Shown here: in pieces, positions 36,901-46,081 of the stretch
How positions within the stretch are numbered: the stretch's first letter is position 1
Layout: each line of letters opens with the position of its first letter
Assembly: GCF_036840915.1 (NCBI RefSeq)
Contig: NZ_CP085725.1
Coordinates: 310,001-374,000, forward strand
DNA from: Flavobacterium hankyongi
Lineage (GTDB): Bacteria > Bacteroidota > Bacteroidia > Flavobacteriales > Flavobacteriaceae
Reading direction: 5' to 3'
Length of the DNA: 64,000 bases
Made by a program: the position numbers and the translations under genes
Notes under the pieces: model-generated
Told to the model about the DNA's origin: nothing
Database searches by the model: none
Seen by the model: the letters and a program-made list of their open reading frames with translations, nothing else

Positions 36901-39528
36901 ATGATACCAGCACAGTTTGATCCAAAATCTGTAGAAAAAAAATGGTATGACTACTGGATGGAAAACAAATATTTCCATTCTACGCCAGACCACCGTAAAC
37001 CATATACAATTACCATTCCGCCACCTAATGTAACAGGAGTGTTACATATGGGGCATATGTTAAATAATACCATTCAGGATGTATTAATCCGTCGTGCACG
37101 TTTAAAAGGATTCAACGCTTGTTGGGTACCTGGAACTGACCACGCATCGATTGCTACAGAGGCAAAAGTTGTTGCCAAACTAAAAGCTGAGGGTATCAAT
37201 AAAAACGATTTATCCCGTGAAGAATTCCTGAAACATGCTTGGGAATGGACTGATAAATATGGAGGAACAATCCTTGAACAATTAAAACAATTAGGATGTT
37301 CTTGTGATTGGGATAGAACCAAATTCACAATGGATCCTGATATGTCAGCTTCTGTAATTCGTTCGTTTGTTGATTTGTACAACAAAGGACAGATTTATCG
37401 TGGTTACCGAATGGTCAACTGGGATCCCGAAGCGAAAACAACGTTATCTGACGAAGAAGTAATTTACGAAGAGCGTCAAGGGAAACTTTACCATTTAAAA
37501 TATCAAATTGAAGGTTCAAATGAATTTGTAACAATTGCAACGACACGTCCAGAAACTATTTTAGGTGATACCGCCATTTGTATTCATCCAGAGGATGAGC
37601 GTTATTTTCACTTAAAAGGGAAAAGCGCCATTGTTCCTATTTGTAATCGTGTAATTCCAATCATATTTGATGAATATGTGGATATGGAATTTGGTACAGG
37701 TTGTTTAAAAGTAACTCCTGCCCACGATGTAAATGATAAAACGTTAGGCGAAAAACACAACTTAGAAATTATTGATATCTTCAATGAGGATGCGACTTTA
37801 AATAGTTTTGGGTTGCATTACGAAGGTAAAGATCGTTTTGTAGTTCGTGAAGAAATTTCAAAAGAATTGGAAACGATTGGCGCTTTAGCTAAAGTTGAAA
37901 ATCATATCAATAATGTAGGTACTTCCGAGAGAACCAAAGCGGTAATTGAGCCTCGTTTGTCTGACCAATGGTTCTTGAAAATGGAAGAGTTAGTAAAACC
38001 TGCAATCAAAGCGGTTTTAGAATCTGATGAAATTAAATTGTATCCATCTCGTTTTAATAATACTTATGCGCATTGGTTAAACAATATTCGCGATTGGAAT
38101 ATCTCTCGTCAGTTATGGTGGGGTCAACAAATTCCGGCGTATTATTATGGTGATGGAAAAGAAGATTTCGTAGTTGCTGAAAATATAGAAGATGCTTTGG
38201 TTTTAGCAAAAGAAAGAACTTCAAATTCTAATCTTCAAACTTCAGACTTAAAACAAGATGCTGATGCTTTAGATACTTGGTTTTCTTCATGGTTATGGCC
38301 AATGGCTGTTTTTGGAGGGATTATGGAACCAGAGAATGAAGATTTTAAATACTATTATCCAACGAATGATTTAGTTACAGGGCCAGATATTTTATTCTTT
38401 TGGGTAGCCCGTATGATTATTGCAGGTTACGAATATGCAGGAGAAAAACCATTTTCAAATGTATATTTAACTGGTTTGGTTCGTGACAAACAAGGACGTA
38501 AAATGTCTAAATCATTAGGCAATTCTCCTGAGCCATTAGGATTGATTGAAAAATTTGGTGCCGATGGTGTTCGTTGTGGATTGTTGCTAAGTGCTTCTGC
38601 AGGAAATGATATTTTGTTTGACGAAGAATTATGCAACCAAGGGAAAGGATTTGCTAATAAAATTTGGAATGCCTTCCGATTGATTAAAGGATGGGAAGTA
38701 GCCGATATTTCGCAACCAGAATCGTCTAAAGTGGCGATAGAATGGTACGAAGCGAAATTGCAAAAAACATTGGTTGAAATCGAAGACAACTTTGATAAAT
38801 ACCGTATTTCGGATGCTTTAATGTCTATTTACAAATTGGTTTGGGATGATTTCTGTTCGTGGTTCTTGGAAATGATTAAACCAGGATACCAACAACCAAT
38901 TGACAGAGCTACTTTCAATAAAGCCATCGAAATGTTGGAAGCTAATTTGAAGTTATTGCATCCATTCATGCCGTTCTTGACAGAGGAAATCTGGCAGTAT
39001 ATTGCAGACAGAACTCCTGAAGAAGCTTTAATTGTGGCACAATGGCCAGCAATAAAATCGTATGACGAAAAATTAATTGCCGATTTTGATTTTGCTACCG
39101 AAGTAATTTCAGGAATTAGAACGATTCGAAAAGATAAAAATATTTCGTTCAAGGATACCATCGAGTTAAAAGTAGTAAACAACGAAAAGGCTTCAACATA
39201 TTTTGATAGTGTAATTACCAAATTAGGTAATGTATCTTCTTTAGAATATGTTTCTGATAAAGTAAATGGAGCTCTTTCTTATCGTGTAAAATCTAATGAA
39301 TACTTTATTCCAGTAGGAGAAGGTATTGATATTGCTGCTGAGATTAGTAAATTAACAGAAGAATTAAATTATACAAAAGGTTTCTTGAAATCGGTTCAAG
39401 GGAAGCTTTCTAACGAAAAATTCGTTAGTGGAGCACCAGAGCAAGTAATTGCTAACGAACGCAAAAAAGAAGCTGATGCTTTAGCTAAAATTGCTACTTT
39501 AGAACAAAGTTTAGCAAATTTGAAATAG
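36901..39528 (+). CDS. valS: Valyl-tRNA synthetase
   Basis: Charges tRNA-Val. 875 aa. Class I signatures: HMGHMLN (HIGH motif) in [16 protein letters not shown] and [11 protein letters not shown]. Editing domain between ([12 protein letters not shown]). The C-terminal coiled-coil arm ([16 protein letters not shown]) that binds tRNA is intact. Monocistronic, with two terminators in tandem downstream. Confidence 0.97.
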   Translation: MIPAQFDPKSVEKKWYDYWMENKYFHSTPDHRKPYTITIPPPNVTGVLHMGHMLNNTIQDVLIRRARLKGFNACWVPGTDHASIATEAKVVAKLKAEGINKNDLSREEFLKHAWEWTDKYGGTILEQLKQLGCSCDWDRTKFTMDPDMSASVIRSFVDLYNKGQIYRGYRMVNWDPEAKTTLSDEEVIYEERQGKLYHLKYQIEGSNEFVTIATTRPETILGDTAICIHPEDERYFHLKGKSAIVPICNRVIPIIFDEYVDMEFGTGCLKVTPAHDVNDKTLGEKHNLEIIDIFNEDATLNSFGLHYEGKDRFVVREEISKELETIGALAKVENHINNVGTSERTKAVIEPRLSDQWFLKMEELVKPAIKAVLESDEIKLYPSRFNNTYAHWLNNIRDWNISRQLWWGQQIPAYYYGDGKEDFVVAENIEDALVLAKERTSNSNLQTSDLKQDADALDTWFSSWLWPMAVFGGIMEPENEDFKYYYPTNDLVTGPDILFFWVARMIIAGYEYAGEKPFSNVYLTGLVRDKQGRKMSKSLGNSPEPLGLIEKFGADGVRCGLLLSASAGNDILFDEELCNQGKGFANKIWNAFRLIKGWEVADISQPESSKVAIEWYEAKLQKTLVEIEDNFDKYRISDALMSIYKLVWDDFCSWFLEMIKPGYQQPIDRATFNKAIEMLEANLKLLHPFMPFLTEEIWQYIADRTPEEALIVAQWPAIKSYDEKLIADFDFATEVISGIRTIRKDKNISFKDTIELKVVNNEKASTYFDSVITKLGNVSSLEYVSDKVNGALSYRVKSNEYFIPVGEGIDIAAEISKLTEELNYTKGFLKSVQGKLSNEKFVSGAPEQVIANERKKEADALAKIATLEQSLANLK

Positions 39529-39537
39529 TAATTTATC

Positions 39538-39573
39538 CAAACCTAACAGGTTTTCCGAAACCTGTTGGGTTTT
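39538..39573 (+). terminator. First valS hairpin
   Basis: AAACCTAACAGGTTT and AAACCTGTTGGGTTT pair around TCCG, with one A-G mismatch. Confidence 0.75.
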
Positions 39574-39580
39574 AAAATAG

Positions 39581-39613
39581 AAAATCCCGAGTTAAGAGCT
39601 CGGGATTTTTTTA
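39581..39613. terminator. Second valS terminator
   Basis: GAAAATCCCGAG / CTCGGGATTTTTT around TTAAGAG, followed by a T-run. Confidence 0.88.
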
Positions 39614-39708
39614 TGTTTTTAAATATGGTGAGTAGTAAACGGTAAATAAATTACTGAAAATTCAAGTTTTAATTTGTTTTAAGCACAGTGCTTTGTTGGG
39701 GGAAGCCA

Positions 39709-40539
39709 TTATTTTTTGTCGACCTGATTTGATATTTTTTCCCATGCTTCAATCGTCATGATTATTAAATCATTTTTTTTGCAATCCCACATTGAAACAT
39801 ATTTTTTTGACATAACATAACTAGATTCCCATTCCGTAAATTTTTGATATAACATCGTTGTGCATATGTCGGTTGCTGTAATAATGTCGCTATATTCTGG
39901 AAGATGACTATGCATTGAAGCTACAGACTTTTTATCTGGATCACCACCACCATATTGAACGGGAATTAAGCTTGAATGTAATTTTTTTATATTGTCAATG
40001 TTTTCTTTTCTATTAAAAGTAATAAGGTAATCGTTTCCAAAAAGAACAACTCCATTTTGTGTTGGGCCTGTTAAAACATAAACTTTTTTACTGTCTTTTG
40101 AAATAATTGGAACTATATTTAAATTCGTGTTTTTATATTGTTTAAAAATTGTATCATTACTTATTGCTTCAAGAGATTTAGTTCTTAACTCGAAAAGTTG
40201 AGATTCAATTTCAGATGGTTTTCTTTCAACCAAATCTGTCTTAGCATTTTTAATGTCGAATGTTTTGTCAAAAGTAACCATTCCAATTATTTGAGGTACT
40301 TTGTCATTAGATAGAAAAACACACTTTGTGTTTTCTTCTTCAGTATATGAAACGTAACCTCCGAATTTGGATCGATCTATCTTTTCAATAAGAATGTCGC
40401 TTCCATACCATGAAGCCATTTCAGACTTGAATAGTAATATTCCTTCTTTAACGACTTCATCTTTCATCTTATCTATTTTACTTTGTGCAAAACAATTTAG
40501 ACTGAAAATGATAATGGCAAATTTTAATAATAATTTCAT
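39709..40539 (-). CDS. Secreted protein of unknown function
   Basis: 276 residues with a signal peptide (MKLLLKFAIIIFSLNCFAQ). No family recognised. The C-terminal third contains SMHSHLPEYSDIITATDIC, where the HxH pair followed by acidic residues recalls JAMM/JAB metallo sites, but the spacing is not right and the catalytic Glu is not evident, so I do not assign it. The gene ends just before a short palindrome (AAGCAC-A-GTGCTT at 39681-39693) in cassette-like spacer DNA. Confidence 0.65.
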   Translation of the reverse strand: MKLLLKFAIIIFSLNCFAQSKIDKMKDEVVKEGILLFKSEMASWYGSDILIEKIDRSKFGGYVSYTEEENTKCVFLSNDKVPQIIGMVTFDKTFDIKNAKTDLVERKPSEIESQLFELRTKSLEAISNDTIFKQYKNTNLNIVPIISKDSKKVYVLTGPTQNGVVLFGNDYLITFNRKENIDNIKKLHSSLIPVQYGGGDPDKKSVASMHSHLPEYSDIITATDICTTMLYQKFTEWESSYVMSKKYVSMWDCKKNDLIIMTIEAWEKISNQVDKK

Positions 40540-40715
40540 TTGGTTTATTTTTATGCTGTAAGTTCAATAAGTTTTCTCTAATGTATCGCCGCTTTACTTC
40601 TGTTGCGATCTTCGGAAACGATTATTTTCTGTTAAAGATAAAATTTCTTGTGAAATGTAAATGTGAATTCACAACAAAATACGCAATCTTGCCAAACGGC
40701 TGTTACCAGCAGCTG
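40540..40715. other. Cassette-like spacer between two unknown genes
   Basis: Contains GCCAAACGGCTGTTAC at 40691-40706 with a direct repeat GCTGTTAC at 40699 and 40712. The second repeat includes the stop codon of the upstream gene. The flanking gene pair and these sites recall gene cassettes, but no integrase is in view. Confidence 0.4.
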
Positions 40716-41249
40716 TTACTTTTTTGGAGTTTTTGTGATAACCCAATTTTTTCCGTCTTCAGAGAGTTTGATTTTATCTTTGTAGTGTGGGAATAGTACA
40801 AGTGCACTATCAAGTTTTGTTGGATATGGTTTGCTTATCGTATATCCATTAGCAGTCTTTTCAATAATGTAATTAATTCCATAATGTTTTTTTGCCTCTG
40901 CTAGAATATCGTTTTTAATTTTTAGTGAATCACTACAGTTATCAAGCTCTAATTTTAACTCATCATTTTCTTCTAATTTTCTATTAACAAAAGTTATTAA
41001 ATCAGTAGAAGAGATGCTTTTACCACCATATTCAAAGTTGCAGTCATCTACATACTTTTCGATTGTTTTAGCATATTTTTTTATACTGTCACCGTATTTA
41101 GTTTGATTATTTTTTATCCGATTAATTAATTTATCCTTTTCTTGTAATTCACTTTCAATGTTTGATTGATAGTTTGCTAATATTATATTGAAACTTACAC
41201 TTGTAATTAATACAGCAAACACAAATAGAACTATAATTTTATTTTTCAT
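40716..41249 (-). CDS. Membrane-anchored coiled-coil protein, unknown
   Basis: 177 residues from the ATG at 41249: one N-terminal membrane helix (IIVLFVFAVLITSVSFNIIL), a coiled coil of about 100 residues (ESELQEKDKLINRIKNNQ through EENDELKLELDNC) and a small soluble C-terminus. Two Cys (CNFEY and DNCSD). Overlaps the upstream gene by 11 bp, so it is translationally coupled. Unrecognised; the two-gene layout with a short overlapping membrane protein resembles phage spanin pairs but no phage genes are near. Confidence 0.65.
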   Translation of the reverse strand: MKNKIIVLFVFAVLITSVSFNIILANYQSNIESELQEKDKLINRIKNNQTKYGDSIKKYAKTIEKYVDDCNFEYGGKSISSTDLITFVNRKLEENDELKLELDNCSDSLKIKNDILAEAKKHYGINYIIEKTANGYTISKPYPTKLDSALVLFPHYKDKIKLSEDGKNWVITKTPKK

Positions 41250-41517
41250 GTTTGCCAATTGTTTTAATTACATTTTCTAACTCCTGTGACCTAGTTTTGT
41301 AGAAGAGCAAATCTGCATCTTTGCACTTTTCATGTTCTTCTTCAACCCTTGAATCACATGCTCTTTCAAATTCTATACGTTCTAGTTTACAATCTAAACT
41401 TTTATTATAGTCTCCAATTTTTAAACCAGTTAAGAAAAGTCCGGAGAGAATTCCAAAACCAGTCGTCAAAAACCCCCAATTGGCTTTTAAATAGTCGATA
41501 GATAAAATTTTTGTCAT
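41239..41517 (-). CDS. Small membrane protein, unknown
   Basis: 92 residues from the ATG at 41517; the frame is open upstream to 41583 but the membrane helix (LTTGFGILSGLFLTGLKIG) follows this start sensibly. The C-terminal 50 residues are charged and helical with three Cys (LDCKLERIEFERACDSRVEE). Overlaps the next gene by 11 bp. Not a recognised family. Confidence 0.55.
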   Translation of the reverse strand: MTKILSIDYLKANWGFLTTGFGILSGLFLTGLKIGDYNKSLDCKLERIEFERACDSRVEEEHEKCKDADLLFYKTRSQELENVIKTIGKHEK

Positions 41518-41583
41518 ATTCTTAATAGGTTTATGTTCTGCAGTTGCGGGTAACTTGTTTATATATATGACAAAATCATACAT

Positions 41584-41848
41584 GCCTGCCTTTTTTTTGA
41601 TGTAAATGTTTGATATTTATCAATTTTATTCTTTCAAAAATAACTAAAAAATCTTACAAAGTAATAAACACAGCACTAGTTTCAATGCCGTCTTTTAAAC
41701 TATAAAAATTCCAAATTCTAGCTCAGGATTTTTTGTTTTTAAATCTATTGTATTGAATGATAATTCAATAGGTTTGTTTATGGATTTTTTTAGTATTCAG
41801 TTACACCATTTCAAATAAAAGCTTTCTAAAATAAATCTTAAATCGTTT
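41584..41848. other. Gene-free stretch with a decayed terminator-like echo
   Basis: No gene. Bases 41705-41750 (AAAATTCCAAATTCTAGC, then CTCAGGATTTTTTG) resemble a damaged copy of the second valS terminator at 39581-39613 including its following GTTTTTAAAT, which may mark the far edge of inserted DNA. Confidence 0.35.
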
Positions 41849-41876
41849 TTGCAGGTCAATTTTATTAATAACTTTG
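41849..41876 (+). promoter_or_regulatory. Promoter of the ankyrin-DUF2271-PepSY-apbE operon
   Basis: TTG at 41849-41851, 17 bases, TAACTTTG at 41869-41876, 39 bp before the ankyrin ATG. Confidence 0.6.
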
Positions 41877-41915
41877 CGCTTGTTTAGAATTAATATAAAT
41901 AAAAACAACTAACCA

Positions 41916-43394
41916 ATGAAAAATATAAGTTTAGTAATTACCTTATTAGCTGCTGGACTAGTTTCGGCACAAAAAGGAAATTCACTTTTGGATCAAGGTT
42001 TTTGGAAAAAAAATCCTGATGTAGCGACTGTAAAGGGAGAAATTGAAAAAGGGAATGATCCCGCAGCGTTGAATCCTTCGGCTTTTGATCCCACAACTTT
42101 AGCAATAAATAATGGTGTTGCTATTGATGTTGTGAAGTACTTATTAGAGCAAAAAGGGAATGATGTAAAAAAACAAACACATGATGCTCGTACTTATTTA
42201 CATTGGGCTGCTGGAAAAGGAAATTTAGAGCTTGTTGATTATTTGATTACAAAAGGTGCGGATATTAACATTGAAGACTCTCATGATGCAACGCCATTGG
42301 TTTATGCAGCTCAAGGAGGTCAAAATAACGTAGCTTTATTTGAAACTTTCTTCAAGGCTGGTTTAGATCCAAAGAAAAAATACAAAAACAATGCAACTAT
42401 TTTAATGTTGACAATTCCAAATGATAAGGATTTGAATTTGACAAATTATTTGGTTTCTAAAGGACTTTCTTTAAAAGATGTAGATGCAGAAGGAAATACG
42501 GTTTTTGATTATGCAGCAAGAACTGGAAATATCACTAATCTAAAAACATTGGTTTCTAAAGGTGTTAAATTTACTCCTAATGCTTTATTGTTTGCTGCTG
42601 AAGCTTCAAGAAGAAGTGCAAATACAATAGAAGTCTTTCAATATTTAGTTGATGATTTAAAAATTAAACCAACTACACTTTCAAAAAATAAAGAATCTGT
42701 TTTACATTTTATTGCTAAAAAAGAGAATCAAGTTCCGGTTGTAAATTATTTTATTTCTAAAGGAGTTGATATAAATTTAGTTGATGCAGAAGGAAATACA
42801 TCTTTAATAAATGCTGCTGCTGGTAGAGATGCTGGTTTGGTAAACTTATTGTTAGAAAAGGGTTCAAAAGTAGATCAAGCAAATAGTAAAGGTGAAACTG
42901 CAGTTTTTCAAGCAGTAAAATCAGGTTCTGTTGATGTAATCAATGCGTTATTAAATAAAAATGCTTCTTTAAGTATTTTAGATAAAGACAATCATGATGT
43001 TGGGTATCATTTAGTTCAAAATTTCCGTGCACCTCGTGGCGGTAACGATGATTTTTTGGATAAATTAAATCTGTTAAAAAGTAAAGGAGTAGCATTGCAA
43101 TCTCAACAAAAAGATGGAAACACGCTTTATCATTTGGCAGTTGGTAAAAACGATTTGAACTTAGTAAAAAAACTAGAAGGATTGTCAATCAATATAAATG
43201 CTAAAAATGCAGAAGGTCTTACAGCATTGCATAAAGCGGCTTTAGTTGCAAAAGATGATTCATTGCTAAAATATATTGTATCACTAAATGCTGATAAATC
43301 TATCAAAACCGATTTTGATGAAACGGCTTATGATTTAGCAAAAGAAAACGAAGTGTTAGTAAAAAATCAGGTTAATATCGACTTTTTAAAATAA
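41916..43394 (+). CDS. Secreted ankyrin-repeat protein
   Basis: 492 residues. Signal peptide 1-18 (MKNISLVITLLAAGLVSAQ). About ten ankyrin repeats fill the rest, for example TYLHWAAGKGNLELVDYLITKGADIN, SLINAAAGRDAGLVNLLLEKGSKV and TALHKAALVAKDDSLL. Periplasmic, probably a protein-binding scaffold. First gene of a four-gene operon with 2-9 bp gaps; the other three are redox proteins, so it may hold the redox complex together or recruit its target. That role is inference. Confidence 0.9.
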   Translation: MKNISLVITLLAAGLVSAQKGNSLLDQGFWKKNPDVATVKGEIEKGNDPAALNPSAFDPTTLAINNGVAIDVVKYLLEQKGNDVKKQTHDARTYLHWAAGKGNLELVDYLITKGADINIEDSHDATPLVYAAQGGQNNVALFETFFKAGLDPKKKYKNNATILMLTIPNDKDLNLTNYLVSKGLSLKDVDAEGNTVFDYAARTGNITNLKTLVSKGVKFTPNALLFAAEASRRSANTIEVFQYLVDDLKIKPTTLSKNKESVLHFIAKKENQVPVVNYFISKGVDINLVDAEGNTSLINAAAGRDAGLVNLLLEKGSKVDQANSKGETAVFQAVKSGSVDVINALLNKNASLSILDKDNHDVGYHLVQNFRAPRGGNDDFLDKLNLLKSKGVALQSQQKDGNTLYHLAVGKNDLNLVKKLEGLSININAKNAEGLTALHKAALVAKDDSLLKYIVSLNADKSIKTDFDETAYDLAKENEVLVKNQVNIDFLK

Positions 43395-43396
43395 GA

Positions 43397-43876
43397 ATGA
43401 GAAAATATATTAAATACGTAGTATTAAGCTTAGTTATTGGCTTATTTACAAATCAAGTGTCTGCACAAACATCAAAATATAAATGTATGTTGCAAATGTC
43501 TAATTATGTTGGAGAAGGAGCGTACATAGTAGTTTCATTAATCAACCCAAAAGGACAATATGAAAAGACATTATATGTAATGGGAGACGATAAAAAATGG
43601 TACAAAGACATTAAAGAATGGTATAAGTTCTACAGTAAAAAAAATAAAGTAGATGCTAAAACTGGTGCTTCAATTGCTGGAGGTGATAGAAGTGTAACAG
43701 TTTTTGAAATCGATGACAATAAAATAAATGCAGGATATAAAATCCGTTTCGAATCTGCAGTTGAAAATCAAAAATATCACGTAACAGATGCTGAAGTTAT
43801 TCTAACAACTGAAGGTTTGGCTGAAAAAACCGAAGGAAAAGGATACATTCGTTACGTGAAATTAAATAAAATGTAA
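43397..43876 (+). CDS. DUF2271 periplasmic protein with flavinylation motif
   Basis: 159 residues, signal peptide ending VSAQ. DUF2271 family; the N-terminal half has MLQMSNYVGEGAYIVVSLIN and the C-terminal half is beta-rich (KYHVTDAEVILTTEG). Residues 86-92 read DAKTGAS, matching the DxxTGA(T/S) consensus where ApbE attaches FMN by a phosphoester bond, with S92 as the acceptor. An apbE gene is two genes downstream in the same operon, so I infer a covalently flavinylated periplasmic electron carrier. Gap to the ankyrin gene: 2 bp. Confidence 0.85.
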   Translation: MRKYIKYVVLSLVIGLFTNQVSAQTSKYKCMLQMSNYVGEGAYIVVSLINPKGQYEKTLYVMGDDKKWYKDIKEWYKFYSKKNKVDAKTGASIAGGDRSVTVFEIDDNKINAGYKIRFESAVENQKYHVTDAEVILTTEGLAEKTEGKGYIRYVKLNKM

Positions 43877-43885
43877 GCCCATTTC

Positions 43886-46081
43886 ATGACGCTTTCCGTT
43901 TGGCGATACGCACACTTTACGTTGGCGGTGGTCTCTTCTCTATTTTTATTAATGGCTAGTATTACTGGAATAATATTAGCAGTTGATGCAGTAGGGCAGA
44001 AATTACCGCCTTATCGTGTAGCTAATTTTGAAGAAATTACCCTTTCAAAAGTAATTCCTACAGTTAAGGATAAATTTTTAGAAGTAAATGAAATTACTGT
44101 AGATCATAACCAATTTGTAACTCTAAAAGGTTTAGATGAAAATGGCAATGAAATTGAAGCCTATATAGATGTAAATTCAGGAAAAATCATTGGAAAACCA
44201 GAAAAGAAAAATGAATTTATTCAATGGGTAACTTCGTTGCATCGCTCTTTATTTCTACATGATACAGGAAGAATAATTATTGGTATCAATGCTTTTTTAC
44301 TGTTCTTAATTGCCGTATCAGGAACCATTTTAATGATCCAGCGACAAAAAGGGTTTTTACGATTTTTCAGTGCTATTCCCAACGAAGGATGGATGCAGTT
44401 TTTGCATGTTTTTACAGGAAGATGGTTTTTATTGCCAATTTTGATTATATCGTTGTCAGGAACCTATTTAACTATTAACAGATTAAAATGGTTTGATCAA
44501 GCCAAATTAAATCACAAAGAACTATCCTTTCCAAATAAAGCTCCCGAAGAAATAGAAATTAGAGACTTTAAAACATTTCAAAACATAAAACTGTCGGAAG
44601 TTCAAAAAATTGAATTTCCTTTTACAGATGATGTTGAAGAGTTTTATACTTTAAAATTAAATGATAGAGAGCTTTTAGTCAATCAGTTTAATGGTAGCGT
44701 TTTAAGTGAAATTAAATATCCTAAAACGGTGCTTTTAGAAACTTTGACTCTTGATTTACATACAGGTAGAGCAAATTCAATTTGGGCTATAATTTTAGGG
44801 ATTTCATCAATTAGTATTTTATTTTTTATCTATTCAGGATTTAGTATGTCTTGGAAAAGGATGAAGAATAAAATAAAAAATCAGTTTTCGGCAGATGAAA
44901 GTAGTATTATTATTTTAGTTGGGTCTGAAAACGGAAGTACATTAGGATTTGCCAATGCTATTCAAAAACAATTGGTCAGCGTTGGAAAGAAAGTATTTAT
45001 TACAGAAATGAATGCCTTAAAAGTATTTCCTAAAGCAGAACAAATTTTACTATTTACTTCGACGCACGGTTTGGGAGATGCACCTTCTAATGCAACTCAA
45101 TTCGAAAAATTAATTGCAGAATTGAATTATTCAAAACCTATTCAAACCAGTGTAGTTGGTTTTGGTTCAACAAACTATCCAGATTTTTGTGGCTATGCTA
45201 AAAAAGTCGAATTATGGCTACAGAGCAAAAGTTGGAATAAAACCTTTATCGGACTTCGTACAATAAATGATAAATCGGTAAATGAATTTGTTGAATGGGT
45301 AAAGTCCTATAATCAAATCAATGGGACCGAATTAAGTACAACTCCTGCTCAATATATTAATCAACCAAAAGCACTGCAAAAGTTTGAAGTTGAATCGAAA
45401 ACTTTAGTTTCAGAAGAGTGTCAAACCTTTGTTTTAACATTAAAACCTTATAAAAAGATTAAATTCCAATCTGGAGATTTGTTAGCTATTTATCCAGGAA
45501 ATGAAGGCAAAGAAAGATTGTATTCTATTGGTAAAGTTGATGGTAAAATTCAGTTGGTAGTAAAATTGCATGAATTTGGATTAGGTTCTAATTATTTACG
45601 TCAATTAGAAGTTGGAAGTCATTTTGAAGCAAGAATAGTTGAAAATAAGTCGTTTCATTTACCAAATAAAAAAGAAGTAATTTTAATCGCAAATGGAACC
45701 GGAATAGCACCGTTTTTAGGAATGATTAATAAAAATACTAAATCAGTTCCGTTACATCTTTATGCAGGTTTTAGAAAAGAAACACCAATTGTAAAAGGGT
45801 TTAAAACAAGTTTAGAGACTTCTTTAGCAAATAAAAAAATAAAAGACTTCCAATTCGCCTTATCTCGTCAAGGGAACCATTGTTACGTTACTCAAATTGT
45901 TCAAAATGATGCTGCTAAAATAGCTTCAATATTGCAAAATAGCGGCGTTGTAATGATTTGTGGTTCGTTGGCAATGTATAAAGATATTATTGCTGTGTTA
46001 GATCAGATTTGTATAGAAAAAACAAATCATAATTTAGCTCATTTTCAAGCTAAAGGCCAAATATTATCAGATTGTTATTAA
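43886..46081 (+). CDS. PepSY-TM / flavodoxin / NADPH-reductase fusion
   Basis: 731 residues. N-terminal PepSY_TM region (1-330) with membrane helices at about 10-32, 128-150, 180-200 and 300-325 and His-rich motifs (WRYAHFTLA, SLHRSLFLHDTGR, FLHVFTGRW, LDLHTGR) typical of heme-binding PepSY reductases. Residues 337-480 are a flavodoxin domain (LVGSENGSTLGFA, STHGLGDAPSN). The rest is FAD/NADPH reductase (ERLYSIGK; NGTGIAPFLGM; MICGSLAMYKD). This would pass electrons from cytoplasmic NADPH via FAD and FMN to heme in the membrane. Its stop overlaps the apbE ATG by one base. Confidence 0.9.
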   Translation: MTLSVWRYAHFTLAVVSSLFLLMASITGIILAVDAVGQKLPPYRVANFEEITLSKVIPTVKDKFLEVNEITVDHNQFVTLKGLDENGNEIEAYIDVNSGKIIGKPEKKNEFIQWVTSLHRSLFLHDTGRIIIGINAFLLFLIAVSGTILMIQRQKGFLRFFSAIPNEGWMQFLHVFTGRWFLLPILIISLSGTYLTINRLKWFDQAKLNHKELSFPNKAPEEIEIRDFKTFQNIKLSEVQKIEFPFTDDVEEFYTLKLNDRELLVNQFNGSVLSEIKYPKTVLLETLTLDLHTGRANSIWAIILGISSISILFFIYSGFSMSWKRMKNKIKNQFSADESSIIILVGSENGSTLGFANAIQKQLVSVGKKVFITEMNALKVFPKAEQILLFTSTHGLGDAPSNATQFEKLIAELNYSKPIQTSVVGFGSTNYPDFCGYAKKVELWLQSKSWNKTFIGLRTINDKSVNEFVEWVKSYNQINGTELSTTPAQYINQPKALQKFEVESKTLVSEECQTFVLTLKPYKKIKFQSGDLLAIYPGNEGKERLYSIGKVDGKIQLVVKLHEFGLGSNYLRQLEVGSHFEARIVENKSFHLPNKKEVILIANGTGIAPFLGMINKNTKSVPLHLYAGFRKETPIVKGFKTSLETSLANKKIKDFQFALSRQGNHCYVTQIVQNDAAKIASILQNSGVVMICGSLAMYKDIIAVLDQICIEKTNHNLAHFQAKGQILSDCY

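Noticed and set aside
39709..40539. JAMM metallopeptidase
   Set aside because: HxH is present, but the downstream Ser/Asp spacing and a catalytic Glu do not fit.
41239..41583. Phage remnant with spanin genes
   Set aside because: No phage structural, lysis or replication gene is near; only gene layout is similar.
43878..43905. CCGTTTGGCGATACG as a cassette-like site, as in the 40.7-kb spacer
   Set aside because: It falls in the first codons of the PepSY fusion gene (LSVWRYAHF) and is most likely coincidence.
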